NCBI GenBank assembly: GCA_963920635.1
Contig: OY987299.1
Location: 130,631,373-130,695,372, forward strand
Length of the DNA stretch: 64,000 nucleotides
Origin: Pseudeuparius sepicola
Taxonomy: Eukaryota; Arthropoda; Insecta; Coleoptera; Anthribidae
Direction of reading: 5' to 3'
This document shows, piece by piece, positions 59,159-64,000 of this stretch. Numbering within the stretch: the first letter of the stretch is position 1; each line of letters starts with the position of its first letter. A program made the translations under genes and the position numbers. The notes beneath the pieces were generated by a model. That model did no database searches. It worked only from the letters and a program-made list of their open reading frames with translations, and was not told the origin of the DNA.

Positions 59159-59347
59159 CTTCCGTCTGAAATCCGACATACTAACAGTGGCAAGATCTTG
59201 AAGAATCACTTGGTCGGCCACTGCGTAGATTACTCCTTGCCTAAGAAGCACCCAGCCATCTTCTGGATACCACCTGTCGTCCTTTTCGTCGTGGTGGTAG
59301 AGCCTCGTTGCCACTATCGGATTGAATTCGTCTCGTTCTTGGATAAG
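59159..59347 (-). CDS. Host gene, exon C (unidentified protein)
   Basis: A 63-codon exon on the minus strand, with a textbook acceptor (TTGTTTGTGTTGCAG before 59347) and donor (GGAAG|GTAAGC after 59159). It starts and ends between codons. It reads LIQERDEFNPIVATRLYHHD, EKDDRWYPEDGWVLLRQGVI and YAVADQVILQDLATVSMSDF, then RRK. It is rich in charged and aromatic residues with no low complexity, as in a folded intracellular domain. It joins in frame to exon B (phase 0 to phase 0) across a 3.6-kb intron. I do not recognise the family. The next exon must lie further to the left but is not found. The three exons together are the only strong evidence of a host protein-coding gene in the window. Confidence 0.75.
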
Positions 59348-60676
59348 CTGCAACACAAACAATGGAAATCGATGAGAAAGCCCTCGAGGTTCACTATCGG
59401 GCCGGACCATGTTGTTTTGGTGTGATTTTGACCGCTTTTTAGGTACCACCACTTTCTCATCTCCAAAGCAACTCTTGACTATAGGGACGTCCTTGTAGAT
59501 TTATAACCCCTAAACTATGCGCCGTCCCCAAACATCTGAGAATAGAGAACAAATATCCCAGATTCTCGAGAGGAATTTATTGTTCGTAAGGAAACAAACC
59601 AGTTCTCGTCAAGTATGGAAGAAGGTCATCGCCATACCATTGTACGGTTCAGCTCTTCCGCGTAAAATACAAATACGATTTAGATACGTGCGTGAGAATA
59701 ACAGAAAACGTATCTCGTTCCGTGCGTCCGGTGGATTATTAATTATTCCGGTAGTACTGTTTCGGAACATTAACTTTTAAATGGCGGGAAGTGCCATTCG
59801 GCGGCTGTGCGCCGTGGTGCGCGCCGCGCAACGGTTGCGAAACGCTTAGGTGCGTTTAAATGCGAATTATTAATTTTTAGAGGTGGTGGTAAAGTGGCAA
59901 CTGGTTGAGTCGATGTGGATATCGGTAGAATAAAACCATCGAAAAGCGGAGCACTTCATAGAAATAACAATGGTCTGCAGATTTCATCGGGTACTGGGTA
60001 GGTAGGTATTTATACCTACCTAATAGGCGAGGCCAACGATAAAGACAGGCCACGGCGCTAACGCATAATCGCGTAGTCACGTGACCAACTTAGTTCTATA
60101 TAATGAAAGGCATTTTTGGAGATAAGTAGAAAAAACAAATTTCGTAACAATTTGGAAAGTTTTCTTTCATCTATTTCATTATTGGTTTTGTGCATCCAAG
60201 CTTTCTCTAATTGTTTTTTCAAAATTTTCAACCTGCCTCAGCTGTTTTAGGCTGAGTTAAACGGCACTGCACTCACAATATTTTGGCACATTCTCAAAAA
60301 TTGTTGGGACATCGCCTTCCTTTAGCTTAGGTGATATTCTCTATAGGTATTTTCCTCCCACAACACATTTGTCCACTTTAATTATTGTTTCACTTTCTTG
60401 AAAATGTGTTAGCCACACGAAATTAAATCTCAGTTGGGATTTGACGAATCCATTTTTGGCGGAAATTTTCATCCCGAGGCCAAACAAATGTTTGTTATGG
60501 CGACACTTTCTTCCTGGCTTTTGTAATATGTATAATTATAATATAAACAGACCCAATATTTGGTATTTAGGTTATTTTTTACGAAATAAAAATGAAAACT
60601 AACCTCAGTAGGTATACTGTAAATATTGACGAGGTCTCAGTTGATCGGAGGCGTGAAAGACCGAATAGAAACCGTA
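59348..60676. other. Intronic sequence between exons B and C, part 1
   Basis: GC-rich around 59700-59850, with unsupported open frames. CCTAATAGGCGAGGCCAACGATAAAGACAGG (60020-60050) recurs inverted at about 61210-61250, so the two may be ends of one element. Confidence 0.4.
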
Positions 60677-61345
60677 TCAGGGCGTGGGTCGACAACGAAA
60701 ATCCTCGAGTACGTTACAACACTGATTTATTTCGCACAAGGTGAATGGTGAATACAATAATACACAAACCCGAACGTGGTCAACGGGAACGGCTTCCAGC
60801 CACCCGGACCGTCTGAACTCGCGGATCTCCTGTAAGCAGTTCACCCCTTTGTGTTTCAGGCTCCACGCTCCACTGTCCAATACTGTCCCATGTCCATAAT
60901 AGTCCATTCCGGGTTCCCTATTCTGTGGTTCGGTGGAGAATTCCCCTTACAGCGCTCACGCATCGCGTCGGCGCGAGCGGCACCAATAATACTCCTGGAC
61001 GGCACGGCTCCCTCCCAGAGGCCATAATAACACCTGGGCGGTTCCCCTCCGCCAGGACACACGCGCACTAGACACAAACTTGTTTCTAAAATATAAACTA
61101 AGACGTTTAAAAACACTTTAAACATTGAAAACTTCTCAAAACCCAAGCTGCCGCTTTCAGTTATGTGACAAATGACATGTAACGTCTGACTAAGATGGTC
61201 ACGTGATTTTTGTGCGCCAGGGCCTGTCTTTATAGTAGGCCTTGCCTAATAGGGTCATGACGTCAGAACATATAACCAGGTTTGTTTTGATAAACGCCTG
61301 ACGACCATAACTAATCATAGTCTAAGCGCTCCATTAAAGAGGCAA
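60677..61345 (-). repeat. Possible solo LTR or promoter-like repeat
   Basis: Read on the minus strand it has a TATA box (CTATAAAGACAGG near 61235), a CACGTGAC element and, about 500 bp later, AATAAA (60734-60729) followed by GTTGTAACG. This order of TATA and poly(A) signals fits an LTR. TG..CA ends and a target duplication were not established, and the open frames in it look non-coding. Confidence 0.3.
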
Positions 61346-61586
61346 CGATATTTTCGGGTGGTACAGTGGTCTCCAAAAAAGTCGAAAAAGACTGTTAAAT
61401 AGTTCTGGGGCGAGGAAAATGGCGGTGGGAAGATAAAGGTCCGACTAACAGACAAAACAAAGTGCATTTTTTTGAATGGGGCTCCACGTTTATAGGTCTA
61501 TTGGTTAGATGGTTTCATCGTTTTATTATACCTAGTCGGTGATTATAGTAGGTAACAAAATGTAACAAAATAAAACAAAAATTGTC

Positions 61587-61902
61587 AAGATGGAGCTCCA
61601 CCACATAGTTATTTGCCCGTAAGAAATTACCTAGATCAGCTCTATCCAAATAGTTTGATAGGGATAAATAGACCTATTTCCTGGCCGCCCCGATCCCCCG
61701 ATTTGTCTGTTTTGGATTTATTTTTGTGGGGAACAGCACAAAATAAAGTACGAGACAATTGATGAATTAAAAGCAGCTGTTTTAGAAGCAATTGCCAGTA
61801 CGGACAGGCGCTCTATAAGAAAGGCGACAAATTCAGTTTTAAAAAGATGCAATATTTGCATAAATAATAATGGTGGATTGTTTGAACACCTTTTAAAATA
61901 AT
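61587..61902 (+). pseudogene. Tc1/mariner-like transposase C-terminal fragment (DDE_3 type)
   Basis: The frame from about 61587 reads DGAPPHSYLPVRNYLDQLYP, then WPPRSPDLSVLDLFLWG. The D of DGAPPH and that of PRSPDL are the second and third catalytic positions region in DDE_3 transposases. A frameshift near 61760 leads to ETIDELKAAVLEAIASTDRR and a C-terminal GGLFEHLLK before TAA at 61902. The N-terminal half is absent. Its style differs from the fragment at 58726, so the two are probably separate relics rather than one split gene. Confidence 0.75.
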
Positions 61903-62039
61903 AATAATTTGAATTTGAGTTCTTTAATTTTTGTTTCTTTTTGTTACATTTTGTTACCAGCTAAAAACAAAATATTAGAAAGTTTGAAGTATGTCTAATT
62001 GTAAAATAGAACGTAATTATGAAAATGTTGACTGTGGCT

Positions 62040-62485
62040 GACTATGAGAAAATTAAAAAAAAAAATCAGAAAATTAGCCATAGCTTTTTTATTTTTTATA
62101 ATAACCATGCCGAGTAATATATCTTTGAAAAGCTCAAAAAATGGCCGATTTGACAGCCAACTATGATTTACATTTAAAAAAAAAACATATATTTTGAAGA
62201 GTGATTTTTTGCTATTTCGTCAGATCTCTGTAGCTCCGTTATTTCTGATTATACAGAAAAACTGTAGAGACAAAAATTGTAGATAATTTTGGGCTTAATA
62301 AGATAATCTAATCAAATTTTTTATGTTGTTGGTGATTTTTGATATATGAGATAAACTTGTGTTTTTTTTAAATGTAAATCATAGTTGGCTGTGGCCTTAC
62401 CAAATCGGCCATTTTTTGAGCTTTCCAAAGATATAATACTCGGCATAGTTATTATAAAAAATAAAAGAGCTATGGCTAACATAAT
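62040..62485. mobile_element. Palindromic MITE in the host-gene intron
   Basis: TTAGCCATAGCTTTTTTATT...ATGCCGAGTAATATATCTTT on the left is mirrored by AAAGATATAATACTCGGCAT...AGAGCTATGGCTAA on the right, with CCAACTATGATTTACATTTA / TAAATGTAAATCATAGTTGG as inner arms. No coding content. Confidence 0.75.
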
Positions 62486-62549
62486 TGCGCTGAGAACAGG
62501 CTGTAATTGTTCGAAAGATTAGGAAACCAAGTTTTCTATTCGATTATTT

Positions 62550-62918
62550 TTGATGAGTGAAATATGTAGTGACACTTCTTGCATTTTTCTGTTCCAAACG
62601 AAATTGATTGAAATTGTCGAGAAATTGTTACAATTGCCATTTTTTTCTGAGAAAAATTACAGCAAAATTTGCGACAATTTCGTCCATAAGTTTATAAAAA
62701 AGATCTCGAAATTACAGGTATTTCAAAAATTCAATAATTGCAAATTCTCGTTTTGTGATAACAAAAAATTGCATATAGACGATTCTACCAAAGAGAAAAA
62801 GTATATAATAAAATTAGTCACTAATTTACGAAATACAATTTGCAATGCTTTGCCATCTAAAAAATCGGCTAACAGATCACAGATCTACATATTTTCAAAT
62901 AACTGCCTATACGCATGA
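62550..62918 (+). CDS. Open frame of unknown nature, 122 codons
   Basis: A Lys/Asn/Phe/Ile-rich frame (FFSEKNYSKICDNFVHKFIK, KKYIIKLVTNLRNTICNALP) with several Cys. No family is recognised. It sits in an intron on the strand opposite the host gene, 49 bp from exon B. It may be a transposon remnant or a chance AT-rich frame. Confidence 0.2.
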   Translation: MMSEICSDTSCIFLFQTKLIEIVEKLLQLPFFSEKNYSKICDNFVHKFIKKISKLQVFQKFNNCKFSFCDNKKLHIDDSTKEKKYIIKLVTNLRNTICNALPSKKSANRSQIYIFSNNCLYA

Positions 62919-62967
62919 AAAGAAAAAAGTAGAATAAATAAAACACACAATGCAAAAGTCGACTCAC

Positions 62968-63051
62968 CTCTACAGGATATCTCCTTGGAGGCGAATTATC
63001 ATCGTCGCTTTCTATAAGAACCGGGTTCTGCAGGAACGATCTGTTCCACAC
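62968..63051 (-). CDS. Host gene, exon B (unidentified protein)
   Basis: An 84-bp minus-strand exon. The acceptor TCTCGTTTCAG precedes 63051 and the donor GAG|GTGAGT follows 62968, both strong. It reads VWNRSFLQNPVLIESDDDNS, then PPRRYPVE, beginning and ending between codons. The acidic DDD and Pro/Arg stretch suggests a surface loop or linker. It joins exon A across 447 bp and exon C across 3620 bp, keeping one frame throughout. Confidence 0.75.
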
Positions 63052-63498
63052 CTGAAACGAGACGCACTTATCAATCTCCCCTCGTAACGCGCCGCCTACA
63101 ACCAGTCAACTATAGAACTGGCAGCGCCACCTATCGGACGGAGACCGAAGCTCTCCGCTCGGCGACAAAGAACGCTAGACCGGTCTAAGCCAGGCGTATT
63201 GACCGCGTGATAAGTTCTCGAGCTTCACGTCTAGATGGCGCCACAGTTAGAGTAATCTGTTGTCTGCGGCGTTGCCGGACGTGGGTACTTGTGGGGATCC
63301 GGCGAATTTCGCTGGTGTAACATTTGAATGAAGAAATTTTCGTCAAGAAGATGGTTCAAAAAGCGTATTACTCCTTAATTTCTGTTGTATTCGTCGCTCT
63401 TTCCGAAGGACTAAATAATAAGGAGTTGAAAGAGGAACAAAAGTTTTTTTTGTCATTTTTCATCTTACTTAAAGATGCAGATTACAGTTTTAACTTAC
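63052..63498. other. Intron between exons A and B
   Basis: 447 bp with GC-rich 63060-63300 (CAGCGCCACCTATCGGACGG and CTAGATGGCGCCAC occur within it). The plus-strand open frame 63324-63542 overlaps exon A antisense and is not a gene. Confidence 0.6.
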
Positions 63499-63629
63499 TT
63501 CTGGGTGTTGGTACATGGCGTACCGCTGAGTATCCCTGGTGAAGACAAATTTGAATTTGGCATTTGGATTGAACAACTTTTGGTCGATGTAGGCTTTAAG
63601 GATGTCTTCGTGGTCCTCAACTACTCTCT
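63499..63629 (-). CDS. Host gene, exon A (unidentified protein)
   Basis: A 131-bp minus-strand exon with acceptor TTTTATTCTTTTCAG before 63629 and donor CAGAA|GTAAGT after 63499. The first two bases complete a codon from an upstream exon outside or right of this point, then RVVEDHEDILKAYIDQKLFN, PNAKFKFVFTRDTQRYAMYQ and HPE. It ends between codons and continues in frame into exon B. The VEDHE...KFVF...YAMYQHPE spacing faintly recalls the end of Ras-association domains in the Grb7/lamellipodin group. That is a visual resemblance and not a call. Confidence 0.75.
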
Positions 63630-64000
63630 CTGAAAAGAATAAAAGAAAAAGTTGAAATTTGGTGTTCTATTAATACCGTTTTATATTAAGTTAACTATGA
63701 GTGTGCTTAATCTTAATTAGTTGCAAGATATTTTATTGTAGCCTATAAATTAATATGATGATATTCCCAATAGGCAGCTAAAAATACTGGCTGTTTGTAA
63801 ATAGTATTTCAAATAAATCATGATTTATTATATAATGCGTAGTTTATGAGAACGAGAACTGCCGTAAATTAAAAACTTGTATCTCATAGTGTTTTTACCA
63901 GAAATCTAAAAAGCAGCAGGTATCTGCATGGGCACCCGCCAGTGCCGGTTTTAGCTTGACTATCGCCGGGTGCTAAGTTTAAAAAACGCGTTATCTTTCC
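63630..64000. other. Intronic or upstream sequence; hAT-like terminus at the window end
   Basis: CAGTGCCGGTTTTAGCTTGA (63940) resembles the 5' terminus of hAT elements and would extend beyond the window. No further exon is seen. Confidence 0.35.

Noticed and set aside
58726..61902. One mariner transposase split by a large insertion
   Set aside because: A host exon with good splice sites lies between the halves, and the two parts look like different transposase lineages. Two separate relics explain it better.

Overview
This is a repeat-dominated stretch of an animal nuclear genome, most likely an insect. It has AT-rich intergenic DNA, eukaryotic GT-AG splice sites, Ty3/Gypsy, Penelope-like and non-LTR retrotransposons, hAT and Tc1/mariner relics, many TA-flanked palindromic MITEs, tRNA- and 5S-like SINE pieces, and a megasatellite-style tandem array. 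There are no operons, CRISPR arrays or bacterial-type genes. The species cannot be named from the sequence.

Layout. 1-7.4 kb: a Penelope GIY-YIG relic, a non-LTR relic, and a long foldback element (3849-7346) that keeps a cysteine-rich CXC-like exon in its core and was later hit by a second non-LTR element. 7.9-10.5 kb: two X-hairpin-X blocks with four 5S-rRNA-like segments; a 0.65-kb part of one block is recently duplicated. 10.5-20.5 kb: MITEs, copies of a family ending in ACAAGCTTTTA, and a TA-flanked element nested in one arm of a palindrome. 20.6-27.9 kb: a broken Penelope-like element split by a nearly complete Ty3/Gypsy element (21167-26734; 435-bp LTRs differing at 3 positions; TSD GTGG). 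28-47.2 kb: a dense series of palindromic elements. 47284-53084: 25 head-to-tail copies of a 232-bp unit, each junction carrying a G-quadruplex-type motif. 53-59 kb: a hAT relic and small TIR elements.

The only convincing host gene lies at the right edge on the minus strand. Three exons (63629-63499, 63051-62968, 59347-59159) have proper splice signals and join in one frame. I could not identify the protein. Its 3.6-kb second intron holds two Tc1/mariner relics, an LTR-like segment and a palindrome. One further possible minus-strand exon is at 42203-42039.

Nothing here is a clear new molecular machine. The most interesting signals are the 232-bp G-rich array, the 5S-like repeat pairs, the CXC exon inside a foldback, and the unusual density of long inverted repeats, which if transcribed would form long hairpin RNAs. 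Most transposon reading frames are visibly broken.
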